The notes beneath the pieces are model-generated. The model saw only the letters and a program-made list of their open reading frames with translations, had not been told where the DNA came from and did not search any database. Source: Bacteroidota bacterium (lineage in GTDB: Bacteria; Bacteroidota; Ignavibacteria; UBA10030; UBA8401). Taken from it: DNA of 64,000 bases. The position numbers were made by a program, and so were the translations under genes. Location of the stretch: positions 1,612,001-1,676,000 of the forward strand of contig JBBAAO010000001.1 of the NCBI GenBank assembly GCA_041658205.1, read 5' to 3'. Each line of letters opens with the position of its first letter. Position 1 is the stretch's first letter. Shown here one piece after another: positions 42,498 through 51,800 of this stretch.

Positions 42498-43697
42498 ATG
42501 AGCACAGAAAATCGTTACGAAAAGTTAGTCCACTATCTCACCGATTATATTTATACGGTCACTATTAAAAATGGTGTTGCTGTCGGAACATATCACGGAC
42601 CGGGCTGTTTCGCCATCACCGGATATACACCGGAAGATTATCAAAAGGATCCTGACCTTTGGTACAGGATGATTCATCCAAAAGAGCGTGAGAACGTTCT
42701 ACGACAAGCACAATTAGCATTAACGGGAAAAGAATGTGATCCGGTGGAGCATCGCATTATACACAGCGATGGCACAACACGCTGGATCCGGAACAAGATT
42801 GTTATCTCGAAAAATGATCGGGGTCAGTCTGTGGCATACGATGGACTGATTAACGACATTACAGATTTAAAGCGTGCTGAGGCAGCTGCGGTTCATCGAA
42901 GTCGTCAATTAAGACAAGCGGAAAAAATGGCTTCACTCGGGACATTGGTTGCAGGTATTGCACATGAAGTGAATAATCCGAATAATTTTTTGATGCTCAA
43001 TGCACAGTTATTCACCAAAATGTGGAAAGATGTCCTCCCGATTCTTGATGAATACTATAAAGTGAATGGTGATTTTTGTTTGGCGGGAATTCCCTATAGT
43101 GAATGTAAAGATAAAATGGTCCAATCGTCGGAAGGAATAGTGAAGGGCTCAGAACGTATTTCGACGATCACAAAACGGCTGACAGAGTATTCTAAACTTG
43201 ACAGTGACTCACTCAACGAAACGGTGGATGTAAACAATGTCGTAGAAATGGCTGTTGCCATTACTGGAACTATGATCAAAGCCTCTACATCGAATTTTAC
43301 TGTCGAGTACGCAACACTACTTCCAAAGATACGAGGAAATGCGCAACAGCTTGAACAGGTTGTCGTAAACCTCATTACAAACGCATGTCAATCCCTTAAA
43401 GATAGTTTCGCCCAAATAAAAATCTCAACAACGTTCGATGCAGAGCGAAGCAGGGTGCGTGTTTCCATTGAAGATCACGGCATCGGTATCAAAGAGAGCG
43501 ATATGAGATATATTATGGATCCCTTCTTCACTACCAAACGAAATTCGGGAGGAACAGGTCTGGGTCTTTCTGTTTCCTATAATATTATTAAAAATCACAA
43601 TGGCACCCTACTGTTTAAGAGCGAAGTGAACAAAGGAACTATTGCGAAAATAACACTTCCTATCTCACGTGAAGTAGAAACACCAAAACATTTATGA
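42498..43697 (+). CDS. PAS-domain sensor histidine kinase
   Basis: A 399-residue cytosolic kinase. A PAS fold with a PAC-like end covers about residues 5-128 (GCFAITGYTPEDYQKDPDLWYRMIHP... GTTRWIRNKIVIS). The HisKA segment is MASLGTLVAGIAHEVNNPNN with phosphoacceptor His156, and the ATPase has the N-box LEQVVVNLITNACQSL and G boxes DHGIGI and GGTGLGLSVSYNII. There are no membrane segments, so the signal is internal or ligand-borne. It overlaps the response regulator gene by four bases (ATGA), so the pair forms a two-component system. Confidence 0.9.
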   Translation: MSTENRYEKLVHYLTDYIYTVTIKNGVAVGTYHGPGCFAITGYTPEDYQKDPDLWYRMIHPKERENVLRQAQLALTGKECDPVEHRIIHSDGTTRWIRNKIVISKNDRGQSVAYDGLINDITDLKRAEAAAVHRSRQLRQAEKMASLGTLVAGIAHEVNNPNNFLMLNAQLFTKMWKDVLPILDEYYKVNGDFCLAGIPYSECKDKMVQSSEGIVKGSERISTITKRLTEYSKLDSDSLNETVDVNNVVEMAVAITGTMIKASTSNFTVEYATLLPKIRGNAQQLEQVVVNLITNACQSLKDSFAQIKISTTFDAERSRVRVSIEDHGIGIKESDMRYIMDPFFTTKRNSGGTGLGLSVSYNIIKNHNGTLLFKSEVNKGTIAKITLPISREVETPKHL

Positions 43698-45121
43698 GCA
43701 CAAAACATTTTCCCCACTTCCCTATCCTTCTTGTTGATGATGAAGAGCACTTTCTCTTGAGTGTAGATTTGACACTACGATCCAACGGTTTCAATAATAT
43801 CAACTCTTGTTCCGATGGCATTAAGGTGATGAAATTACTCAAAGAGAATAAATACTCTTTGATTGTTCTGGATATCAATATGCCCAATATCTCAGGACTG
43901 GAACTACTCGTATTAATTACCGCACATCACCCGGATATTCCTGTTGTTGTTCTGACTGCAGTGAATGATGTGGAAAGTGCCGTACTCTGCATTAAAGAGG
44001 GAGCGTTCGATTATGTGGTGAAACCTGTTACCGATGCAAAATTAGTGACTACCGTACGACACGGTATTGAATTGGCAGAGATTAAACATGAGAATGAATT
44101 ATTAAAACAATCTCTCCTTCGAGACGATGTTGTGAATCCTGATATCTTTAAGGAGATTGTTACCCGCAGCAATTCGTTACATTCCATCTTTAAATATATT
44201 GAAGCTGTAGCCAAAACAAATCTTCCTATTCTTATCACCGGTGAAACGGGAACCGGAAAGGAACTTTTTGCCCGTGCTGTTCATACCGCAAGCGGAAGAA
44301 GGGGTGAATTGATTTCCATTAACGTAGCCGGACTGGATGACAATTTTTTTTCGGATACATTGTTTGGACATAAGAAAGGTGCTTTCACCGGCGCTGATTC
44401 TGAACGCAAGGGATTGATTGAAAAAGCGGATGAGGGAGCACTCTTTCTGGATGAAATAGGTGATTTAAGCATAGAGTCGCAAGTAAAATTACTTCGGCTG
44501 CTACAAGACGGGCATTATTTCCCGCTCGGATCCGATATTGCCAAACTTTCTCATGCCCGTATTATTGTTGCAACACATCGCGACATTAAGTTGATGCAGC
44601 AACAAAATACATTCCGACAAGATCTTTACTATCGTTTGAAATCTCATCATGTGCACATTCCACCATTACGAGAGCGAAAGTCTGACGTTCCATTTTTAAT
44701 TGACCATTTTCTCGCAAAAGCGGCCGCTTCGTTGAACAAGAAAAAGCCTACACCTCCAAAGGAATTATATACGTTATTAAATAATTATTCCTTTCCGGGA
44801 AATGTCCGCGAGTTGGAAGGACTTATTTTCGATGCTGTGAGCCTCCATTCATCTGGAGTATTGTCTCTCGATTCTATTCGAAATACTATTTCGTTATCGA
44901 ACCAAGATACTACCCCATCTCTTCAGCACAATACATCGTTTACCTTGGTGAATTTCCCCGGAAGGTTTCCAACAATGAAGGAAGCCGAAGATTCCATCAT
45001 TGAAGAAGCATTGAAACGAGCCGATGGAAATCAAACCATAGCAGCTGAGTTGCTTGGCATGACCCGCCGCGCATTAAACAATCGACTGCAAAGAATGTAT
45101 AAAAATGACAAGTGGGTTTAA
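43694..45121 (+). CDS. NtrC-type sigma-54 response regulator
   Basis: A 475-residue activator with three domains. The receiver (residues 8-125) has Asp15/Asp16, phosphoacceptor Asp60 in LIVLDINMPN and Lys110. The AAA+ domain has Walker A GETGTGKE (183-190), the sigma-54-contacting GAFTGA loop (229-234) and Walker B ALFLDEIGD. A C-terminal Fis-type helix-turn-helix follows (NQTIAAELLGMTRRALNNRLQRM). All catalytic elements are intact, so it should activate RpoN promoters when phosphorylated by the adjacent kinase. A sigma-54-like promoter lies 190 bases downstream. Confidence 0.94.
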   Translation: MSTKHFPHFPILLVDDEEHFLLSVDLTLRSNGFNNINSCSDGIKVMKLLKENKYSLIVLDINMPNISGLELLVLITAHHPDIPVVVLTAVNDVESAVLCIKEGAFDYVVKPVTDAKLVTTVRHGIELAEIKHENELLKQSLLRDDVVNPDIFKEIVTRSNSLHSIFKYIEAVAKTNLPILITGETGTGKELFARAVHTASGRRGELISINVAGLDDNFFSDTLFGHKKGAFTGADSERKGLIEKADEGALFLDEIGDLSIESQVKLLRLLQDGHYFPLGSDIAKLSHARIIVATHRDIKLMQQQNTFRQDLYYRLKSHHVHIPPLRERKSDVPFLIDHFLAKAAASLNKKKPTPPKELYTLLNNYSFPGNVRELEGLIFDAVSLHSSGVLSLDSIRNTISLSNQDTTPSLQHNTSFTLVNFPGRFPTMKEAEDSIIEEALKRADGNQTIAAELLGMTRRALNNRLQRMYKNDKWV

Positions 45122-45127
45122 TCAATG

Positions 45128-45235
45128 GGTGCCACAATTTTTCCATTGCTCCCTATTGCGTTTTTGTAATGGAAGCCTTTCTCTATCAACCACTTAGCGT
45201 CATAATTGAACAAACCCGTGATGTTATGTGGCACC
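45128..45235 (+). promoter_or_regulatory. Possible enhancer sites (inverted GGTGCCACA / TGTGGCACC)
   Basis: The nine-base GGTGCCACA at 45128-45136 recurs inverted as TGTGGCACC at 45227-45235, 100-200 bases before the presumed sigma-54 start. NtrC-type activators bind paired sites at this distance. Inference from position and symmetry. Confidence 0.25.
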
Positions 45236-45308
45236 TTTCTTTTCATGCAAAATGTAGAGATCTCCGCTAAATTTTGCAAAAAATCAATACTTCTGAAAAA
45301 ATAAATGT

Positions 45309-45324
45309 TGGCACTCCCTTTGTA
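45309..45324 (+). promoter_or_regulatory. Sigma-54-like promoter
   Basis: TGGCAC at 45309-45314 and TTGTA at 45320-45324 have the strict -24/-12 spacing of RpoN promoters (consensus TGGCAC-N5-TTGCA), with GT in place of GC at -12. The expected start is near 45334, about 40 bases before the ATG of the next gene. Confidence 0.55.
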
Positions 45325-45374
45325 ACACTAATAGGCGAGCGACAACATTTCACACAATTCAGGAGGATCGGAAC

Positions 45375-45815
45375 ATGAATACACTATTGCGGTTCACAGC
45401 GGTAATACTGTTGTTGGGTGCAACAACTGTACAGGGTATTGCGCAGATTAAGGACGTGAAATTTGAATCTGTGAAATTCCAGAAAATAATAGATAAGTCA
45501 CTCGTGCCATCATTGGAAAGCGACATTCCCGGCATTGTTGACGGATCCATTTATAATATAGTACTGTGCAAGAAATATTTTTCGTCATTGAATTTTACAA
45601 CTGCCAATGCGAAGTTAAAATGGGTAATCGCTGAAAATGCATCACCATCCTTATGTTACAAAGCGCATTTAGCATTGATTTATTTGGAACATGCAGATGA
45701 GATTACCATCGCTCCCGTTTCCAAAGCAGAATCAACCGACTATATTTTCAGACAGATTTCGGATGAACTTAAAGCGAAAATGTTAGTCATTAGCGGATCG
45801 ATTGTTCAGAAATAA
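45375..45815 (+). CDS. Small secreted protein of unknown function
   Basis: A 146-residue protein with a clear signal peptide (MNTLLRFTAVILLLGATTVQGIAQ), and a mature part of about 122 residues with two cysteines (VLCKKYF, SLCYKAH) that might form a disulfide. AGGAGG lies eight bases before the ATG. I recognise no family. The segment SSLNFTTANAKLKWVIAENASPSLCYKAHLALIYLE is helical and could be TPR-like. The gene follows a two-component system and has a sigma-54-like promoter, suggesting it is an output of that system. Confidence 0.75.
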   Translation: MNTLLRFTAVILLLGATTVQGIAQIKDVKFESVKFQKIIDKSLVPSLESDIPGIVDGSIYNIVLCKKYFSSLNFTTANAKLKWVIAENASPSLCYKAHLALIYLEHADEITIAPVSKAESTDYIFRQISDELKAKMLVISGSIVQK

Positions 45816-45848
45816 AATAATCACATTGTTGTTTTATGGTACAAAGAG

Positions 45849-45887
45849 AGGGCCGTTTTTTTAGTGGAAAAACGGCCCTTGTTTTTT
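45849..45887 (+). terminator. Terminator between convergent genes
   Basis: Perfect 12-bp stem AGGGCCGTTTTT (45849-45860) with AAAAACGGCCCT (45868-45879), loop of seven, and T6 to 45887. It serves the secreted-protein gene and perhaps the convergent M16 peptidase. Confidence 0.88.
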
Positions 45888-45912
45888 AAACTACAATCCT
45901 ATCCGACTTTAG

Positions 45913-48699
45913 TTACTTCTTTTTCTCCATCGGTGGCAACTTTTGTTCCAGTGTTGATAGATCATTGCCGTCGGCATCAAGGTATTTTATTTCGCCGTAG
46001 TTCAGTTCTTTAATTCCCTGTTCAATTTTAGCCTTGTCTCCAACGACAACCCAGACGAGATTATCGGGACGGAGAACTTTCTTGGCAACTGAAGCTACAT
46101 CATCATACTCCATTCCTTGTAACGTTTTGGCATAGGTTGACCAATAATCATCTTCATACCCAAAACGTACCATTTCAGTGATGGATCCAAGTACGGCATT
46201 ATTTGTTTCCCATCGGCCGCCAAGACGGAGCGATGCATTTTTCTGTACTTTTTCAAATTCTTCTTTCGAAACAGGTTTTGAAGAAACGATTTCGCTCAAT
46301 TCTTTTTTGATCTCAACAAATGATTCTTTTGTTTTATCCGTTTGAACAGGAGCAATCGTTAGGAACGGACGCTGTCCTTTTGCCGCAACAAAAGTGGTAA
46401 AGGCACCATACGCCCAATGTTTGTCTTCACGTAAATTCATGTTCACACGCGATGTGAAAGCACCGCCGAGAATTTCGTTCATCATGGTAATGGCAAATTC
46501 ATCCGGATTTGCCTTTTGAACTGCAACATGACCTGCAAAGATATTTGATTGAAGAGCACCAGGTTTATCAACAATGTAGACAGTCGGTTTTTCCGGTATT
46601 GATACGTCAGAGATATTCTTTTTTGGAATATTCTTGTCCATTTTCCAATCTTTAAATAATTTTTCGAGTTTTGGCTTCAACTCGCTCATTGTTGTTGCCC
46701 CCACAACAATCAGTGTTGCATTGTTCGGTTTGATCCATGACTTATAAAATTTTATCAGATCATCCTTCTTGATTTTTAAAACGGATTCTTCCGTTCCCGA
46801 ACCGGTTAACGGATTTCCATACGCATGGTCCTTGCCATAAAGAACTTTGGGCATCACACGCATTGCCATAGATTGCGGCGAGCTTTTTTCATTCTGTATT
46901 CCTGCAAGCAATTGCTGTTGTAATCGTTTAAAATCAGATTCAGGAAATGAAGGATTCAAGACAACATCGCCGAACAGTGTAAGCGATGGATCAAGATTTG
47001 CCTTCAATGAAGAGAATGTAACAAGCGACATATCGAGATTCGATCCAGTTCCAAGTGTTGCACCAAGGTTGGAAAGTTCTTCGCTAATCTCCAGTGCTGA
47101 CCGTGTCTTCGTTCCTTCATCCATCATATCCATCGCTAGAGTCGCAGTACCAGGAAGGGCAAATTGATCCGCAGCATATCCAGCATCAAACAACAGACTA
47201 AAATTAACCACCGGAACAGATTGACGCTCCGCTAGAATAATTTTTAATCCATTGGAGAGCGTTGCTCGCTCTAATTTCGGGAATAAAACATCTGCCTGAT
47301 CAGCGGCTTTGGGCATTGCTTTGCGCAGTGTCGAATCCGCCAGTTCATTCTTATAACTTGGGAAGGGACGTATTTCAATAATATATTCACCGTCACTCAG
47401 CCACTGTTTCGCGACTTCGTTAATATTTTGAACCGTTGCATTTTGCAGAGTGTTTAATCGAGTCTTATAATAACTTGCATCGCCGGCAAATACTTCCGCT
47501 TGCGCAAGAATATCCGATTTACCGCCAAAGCCGCCGATTCGTTCAATTCCTCGGACAAATGCAGCTACGCGTTGAGTTTTTGCTCTCTGAAGTTCTTGTT
47601 CGGTTATTCCCTTTTCCAAAATTTTCTGCATCTCTTCATCGATTGCTTTTTCTACTTTAGCAAGCGGAACTCCCGGTTTGGCATTTCCCATAATGTAAAA
47701 TTGACTCGCAATTTCTCGACTGTCCATTGCAGCAAAAACTTGTGTGGCAATTTTATCGTCATACACCAGACGTTTGTAAAAACGAGACGTCTTCCCAGCC
47801 GAAAGAATATTCGTCAACAGATCAAAGTAGACATTTTCTTCGCTCGCCCATCGGGGAACATTCCAAACCTTATATAACCGTGCTTGAGGTACTCTGTCTT
47901 CCGCAACTTGGCGAAGTGTACCGGATCGTTTTGCAATCCACTCGCTGTATTTTGCTACCGGAGGACCGGAAGGAATATCACCAAAAAACTTCTGCATCTT
48001 TTCTTTTGCAGTCTTCACATCAATATCGCCGGCAACCACGACAACTGCATTCGCAGCACCGTAGTAAGTTTTAAACCATTCTTTCACATCGTCTAACGAA
48101 GCTGCATTCAGATCTTCCATTGAGCCAATCACCGTCCACGAGTACGGATGACCCACCGGCCATGTGGCTTTTACAGAAAGTTCATCAGCAATCGCATACG
48201 GTTCATTTTCACCCTGACGTTTTTCATTTTGCACCACTCCGCGTTGTTCATCAAGTTTTGCTTGATTGATGGCGCCGAGAAGATGGCCCATCCGATCGGA
48301 TTCCATCCACAGAGCGATATCCGCTGCATTCTTTGGAACATTCTGAAAATAATTGGTACGATCTTCGTTTGTTGTGCCATTCAAATCTGTTGCTCCAATC
48401 CGTTCCATGGTTTTGAAATAATCATCATTAAAATTTTCACTTCCATTGAACATTAAATGTTCGAACAAATGAGCAAAACCGCTTTTCCCAAGTTTTTCGT
48501 TCTTTGAACCTACATGATACCATACGTTCACAGCCACTACAGGTGCTTTATGATCTTCATGCACGATCACTGTTAATCCATTATCCAATGTGAATTTTTC
48601 ATATGGAATATTAATATCAGCAACCATGCTTTTGGTTTGCGCTTTCATTTGTGACAATGTAATCATCGCCACAAAAAGGAAAAGACCGAATGTCTTCAT
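45913..48699 (-). CDS. M16 zinc peptidase, fused double-domain form
   Basis: A 928-residue periplasmic peptidase. The ATG at 48699 has AAGGAG upstream and starts a signal peptide (MKTFGLFLFVAMITLSQMKAQ). The first M16 half has the inverted zinc site HLFEHLMF (His-x-x-Glu-His, near residue 81) with a distal Glu in DEQRGVVQNEKRQ. The second half (from about residue 495) has the same fold (LSNGLKIILAERQSVPVVNF) but no zinc motif, as expected for a paired inactive domain. Related to Zn-dependent pitrilysin-like enzymes that degrade peptides. Confidence 0.9.
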   Translation of the reverse strand: MKTFGLFLFVAMITLSQMKAQTKSMVADINIPYEKFTLDNGLTVIVHEDHKAPVVAVNVWYHVGSKNEKLGKSGFAHLFEHLMFNGSENFNDDYFKTMERIGATDLNGTTNEDRTNYFQNVPKNAADIALWMESDRMGHLLGAINQAKLDEQRGVVQNEKRQGENEPYAIADELSVKATWPVGHPYSWTVIGSMEDLNAASLDDVKEWFKTYYGAANAVVVVAGDIDVKTAKEKMQKFFGDIPSGPPVAKYSEWIAKRSGTLRQVAEDRVPQARLYKVWNVPRWASEENVYFDLLTNILSAGKTSRFYKRLVYDDKIATQVFAAMDSREIASQFYIMGNAKPGVPLAKVEKAIDEEMQKILEKGITEQELQRAKTQRVAAFVRGIERIGGFGGKSDILAQAEVFAGDASYYKTRLNTLQNATVQNINEVAKQWLSDGEYIIEIRPFPSYKNELADSTLRKAMPKAADQADVLFPKLERATLSNGLKIILAERQSVPVVNFSLLFDAGYAADQFALPGTATLAMDMMDEGTKTRSALEISEELSNLGATLGTGSNLDMSLVTFSSLKANLDPSLTLFGDVVLNPSFPESDFKRLQQQLLAGIQNEKSSPQSMAMRVMPKVLYGKDHAYGNPLTGSGTEESVLKIKKDDLIKFYKSWIKPNNATLIVVGATTMSELKPKLEKLFKDWKMDKNIPKKNISDVSIPEKPTVYIVDKPGALQSNIFAGHVAVQKANPDEFAITMMNEILGGAFTSRVNMNLREDKHWAYGAFTTFVAAKGQRPFLTIAPVQTDKTKESFVEIKKELSEIVSSKPVSKEEFEKVQKNASLRLGGRWETNNAVLGSITEMVRFGYEDDYWSTYAKTLQGMEYDDVASVAKKVLRPDNLVWVVVGDKAKIEQGIKELNYGEIKYLDADGNDLSTLEQKLPPMEKKK

Positions 48700-48848
48700 T
48701 TCATCTCCTTGAAGATTGTGAATAAATAGTAGAAAAAAATAAAATTGATTAAACATCACGATAGTGGGATGAATTTACGAAAATATTCGAAAGAAGTTAT
48801 GCAGAATGTAGACCGAATAAGTTTTTGTTACAATTGTTAATGCAAATG

Positions 48849-49217
48849 CTATAGAAATAACAAAACTGTCAATGTAATCAATGCCGGGAGAGCTTGAGTA
48901 AAAAATATTTTTTTCATTGCTGTTGCTGCACCGTAGACTCCTGCAACCACCACGCAGGATGTAAAAAAGAGAGCCACATTCTTTGACCAGATAGGGTCTT
49001 GAATAAGCAGTGACCAGATTAAACCGGCTGCAAGAAATCCATTATAGAGTCCCTGATTTGCCGCCAAGGCCTTTGTCTTTTCAAACATATCCGAAGGAAG
49101 AGTGCTAAACGTTTTTCGTCCAAGCGGTTTCGTCCACATAAACATCTCCAGCCATAGTATATAAAGGTGTTCAACGGCAACAAAACCAACCAATATTTGT
49201 GAAACGAGATTCATCAT
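48849..49217 (-). CDS. DUF1304 membrane protein
   Basis: A 122-residue protein with four hydrophobic segments, matching DUF1304: VAVEHLYILWLEMFMWTKPLGRKTF near the N-terminus, NQGLYNGFLAAGLIWSLL in the middle and VVVAGVYGAATAMKKIFFTQALPALITL at the end. It sits in the cytoplasmic membrane and its role is not known. A GGAG site precedes two adjacent ATGs (49217, 49214). Monocistronic in this window. Confidence 0.85.
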   Translation of the reverse strand: MMNLVSQILVGFVAVEHLYILWLEMFMWTKPLGRKTFSTLPSDMFEKTKALAANQGLYNGFLAAGLIWSLLIQDPIWSKNVALFFTSCVVVAGVYGAATAMKKIFFTQALPALITLTVLLFL

Positions 49218-49496
49218 GACTCCTTCGTTACATTCAGAGGATACTGTGCAACTATGTTGATTTGCTTCGCATTACTCAAATATTTCAACTGAATATCCGT
49301 ACTTCCGATGAGATTCGCAAATAATAACAAAACCTTGGCAAGATTATGATTGTATCAAAACAATAATATTTATCTCAAACCGAGTGTATCAACCTGTGTT
49401 GTTTCTGGCATAGAAACATTTAGCGTTTTATTTCTATCTGCAAATAATTCTGTTTGAAGTATCCAACAAATCCGTGTTTTGAGAGCAAATACCCTC

Positions 49497-49543
49497 TACC
49501 CTTGTCAAGGTTTAAGTAACATTTCGAAACCTTGACAAGGGTA
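49497..49543. repeat. REP-like inverted repeat, downstream copy
   Basis: Perfect 17-bp arms TACCCTTGTCAAGGTTT (49497-49513) and AAACCTTGACAAGGGTA (49527-49543) with a 13-base loop containing GTAACATTTCG. Each arm includes the self-complementary CCTTGACAAGG. The element ends three bases before the RAYT stop codon at 49547 and could also terminate its transcript. Confidence 0.85.
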
Positions 49544-49546
49544 AAA

Positions 49547-50116
49547 TTACACATCTTCATTAAAATTGTAATTCGCAATAATTTTCTTATCCTTTTCTTC
49601 AATATACTCACTAACAAAAAGCGCATAATCCCTTTTACTTCTAAAGTATGCTGTTTCTAAGGCAGAATCAATCAAAATGCCATCTCTCAAACCTATCCAT
49701 TCCTGATAATTTGAGAATTCCCATTCTTCTGGTTTAGAAACCAATTTTGCAGTAACCGGATTGAGGTGAATATAACGAATTACCTCCAGACAATATGAAT
49801 CAGTATCAATATGCTTCACTTTCGCCTGTCCTTGAAAGAGTGTTCCACCCAAACCAAAGCGAGCATTAACAGATTGAGTATATGCATTCAATGTAGTTTT
49901 TAGAAATGCTCCAATTGAACCTGAGTCGCTTTGTTTAAGGACAAGATGATAATGGTTCGACATTAAACAGTACGAAGCTATCGTCACTTGATATTTTAAA
50001 TGATACTTTACGAAGAGATTAATAAGGTGATGATAATTGTTGGTTTCGAAGAATATTTTTTGTTTGCGTGTTCCACGGTTGTAAACGTGATAATAGTGCT
50101 CGGGTAAGTATCCCAT
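49547..50116 (-). CDS. REP-associated tyrosine transposase (RAYT, IS200-like)
   Basis: A 189-residue HUH transposase of the Y1/TnpA_REP family. The HUH motif is in SYCLMSNHYHLVL (His55-Tyr-His57), the nucleophile is likely Tyr79 in LKTTLNAYTQSVNARFGLGGTLFQG, and YIHLNPV is the conserved C-terminal motif. HYYHVYNRGTRKQKIF is the usual N-terminus, which fixes the ATG at 50116; the longer frame to 50197 runs through the flanking REP and starts with TTG. The gene is bracketed by two related inverted repeats, the arrangement expected for a RAYT and the REPs it acts on. Single-copy activity and target are inferred. Confidence 0.9.
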   Translation of the reverse strand: MGYLPEHYYHVYNRGTRKQKIFFETNNYHHLINLFVKYHLKYQVTIASYCLMSNHYHLVLKQSDSGSIGAFLKTTLNAYTQSVNARFGLGGTLFQGQAKVKHIDTDSYCLEVIRYIHLNPVTAKLVSKPEEWEFSNYQEWIGLRDGILIDSALETAYFRSKRDYALFVSEYIEEKDKKIIANYNFNEDV

Positions 50117-50137
50117 AAATTGTTCAACCTTAATAAG

Positions 50138-50188
50138 AATAACCTTGTCAAGGCTACCGTTACATTTCGAAGCCTTGACAAGGTTATT
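50138..50188. repeat. REP-like inverted repeat, upstream copy
   Basis: Perfect 18-bp arms AATAACCTTGTCAAGGCT (50138-50155) and AGCCTTGACAAGGTTATT (50171-50188) with a 15-base loop containing GTTACATTTCGA. It shares CCTTGTCAAGG, the loop and CCTTGACAAGG with the copy at 49497, in the same orientation. Its right edge overlaps the last base of comM. Confidence 0.85.
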
Positions 50189-51723
50189 TACATCCAAACA
50201 CTTCGATCTAAACTTCTATATTGAATTGCTTCACTCAGATGCTCCGTTTGGATATCCTTGCTACTTGTTAAATCTGCAATCGTCCTTGAAACTTTTAAGA
50301 TCCGGTCATATGCCCGTGCTGATAAACCAAGTTTTGTCATTGCCATTTTTAATAGATCCTCTCCTGCAGAATCAATTCGACAATATTCCCGAATCTCCTT
50401 CGATTGCATTGAAGCATTAGAAAAAAGATTTTTTTGTTGCGAAAATCTTTTCAATTGAATCTTACGCGCCTCCACTACCCGTTCCCGTATCGCACTGGAA
50501 GGTTCTCCCGGTTTCTTTTGAGCAAGCTCTGCAACTTTCACCGCCGGCACTTCAATGTGAATATCAATTCTGTCTAATAACGGCCCGGAGATCTTAGCCA
50601 TATATTTTTGAATCATCATCGGCGTGCAAGTGCATTCATGATGCGGGTTTCCAAAATTGCCGCAGGGACAAGGATTCATGGCACAGACGAGCATAAAATT
50701 TGCAGGATAGTCAACGGACATCTTTGAACGACTGATTGTTACTTTGGAATCCTCCAACGGCTGGCGCATCACTTCCAATACATTGCGGGCAAACTCAGGG
50801 AGCTCATCTAAAAATAACACACCATGGTGAGAAAGAGAAATTTCTCCAGGACGAGGAATTGTTCCACCTCCGACAAGAGCGGAATCGGAAATAGTGTGGT
50901 GTGGGGATCGAAAAGGACGTTGAACAACAAGAGCTGACCCCGGAGACAATAATCCGGAAACAGAATGAATCTTTGTTGTTTCGATACTCTCTTCGAAAGA
51001 CATCGGCGGGAGAATACTCGGTAGACGACGTGCCAGCATTGTTTTTCCGGAACCTGGAGGCCCTATCATGATAATATTGTGACCACCCGCTGCGGCAACT
51101 TCCAAGGCTCGTTTTACATTTTCTTGACCCTTCACATCAGAAAAATCCTGGAAGTATTTTTGTTCAACAGCAAATACTTGTTGAAGATCCAAACGCAATG
51201 GATCGATTAATGACTTCCCTTCTAAAATTTCAGCAGCATCGGTTAACGTCTCAACACCGTAGACGTCGATACCCTCAACCATCCCAGCTTCGTTGGCATT
51301 TTGTTTTGGAAGAATAATTCCCTGGATTCCTTTTTTCTTCATTTCCACGGCGATAGGAAGCACGCCATGGACCGGACGCATTGTCCCTTCCAACGAAAGT
51401 TCACCAAGAATAACAAACTCTTTCAATCGATCTTCACGTATTTGACCGCTGGACGCAAGCATCCCTATGGCAATCGGCAAGTCGTAAGCAGAACCTTCCT
51501 TTTTGACATCGGCAGGCGCAAGATTGATGGTGATCCGTTTATTGGGATAGGTATAAGCAGAGTTTTTAATTGCAGTAGCAACTCGTTCGCGAGATTCTTT
51601 TACGGCGTTATCCGGCAGACCAACCATAAAAAAATTCGGAACCGTGTTTTCAATATTTGTCTCAATTTCAATGAGATATGCGTTAATGCCGTACGTTGCA
51701 GCGGAGAGAACCGTTGTAAGCAT
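50188..51723 (-). CDS. comM: ComM/YifB Mg-chelatase-like ATPase
   Basis: A 511-residue AAA+ protein of the YifB/ComM type, linked to natural transformation and branch migration in other bacteria. The N-terminal ChlI domain (GINAYLIEIETNIENTVPNFFMVGLPDNAVKESRERV) is followed by Walker A IGPPGSGKTMLARRLP (near residue 220), the FRSPHHTISDSALVGGGTIPRPGEISLSHHGVLFLDELPEF block, a four-Cys zinc-like segment (CPCGNFGNPHHECTC) and a C-terminal lid domain. The ATG at 51723 has AAGGAAG upstream. The 126-base upstream extension runs into a dispersed repeat and is rejected. The stop abuts the REP. Confidence 0.9.
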   Translation of the reverse strand: MLTTVLSAATYGINAYLIEIETNIENTVPNFFMVGLPDNAVKESRERVATAIKNSAYTYPNKRITINLAPADVKKEGSAYDLPIAIGMLASSGQIREDRLKEFVILGELSLEGTMRPVHGVLPIAVEMKKKGIQGIILPKQNANEAGMVEGIDVYGVETLTDAAEILEGKSLIDPLRLDLQQVFAVEQKYFQDFSDVKGQENVKRALEVAAAGGHNIIMIGPPGSGKTMLARRLPSILPPMSFEESIETTKIHSVSGLLSPGSALVVQRPFRSPHHTISDSALVGGGTIPRPGEISLSHHGVLFLDELPEFARNVLEVMRQPLEDSKVTISRSKMSVDYPANFMLVCAMNPCPCGNFGNPHHECTCTPMMIQKYMAKISGPLLDRIDIHIEVPAVKVAELAQKKPGEPSSAIRERVVEARKIQLKRFSQQKNLFSNASMQSKEIREYCRIDSAGEDLLKMAMTKLGLSARAYDRILKVSRTIADLTSSKDIQTEHLSEAIQYRSLDRSVWM

Positions 51724-51800
51724 ATATCTTCCTTGCGCAATATTTCGGAATCTTTTTGTTGAGAATAACTTTGAAAAGATTCCAAATTTCGAATGAATGT

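Noticed and set aside
45229..45250. Second TGGCAC as a possible sigma-54 promoter
   Set aside because: The following GC lies too far away (about 15 bases between GG and GC rather than 10).
50117..50197. N-terminal extension of the RAYT gene
   Set aside because: Runs through the REP inverted repeat and begins with TTG; the family N-terminus starts at the ATG at 50116.
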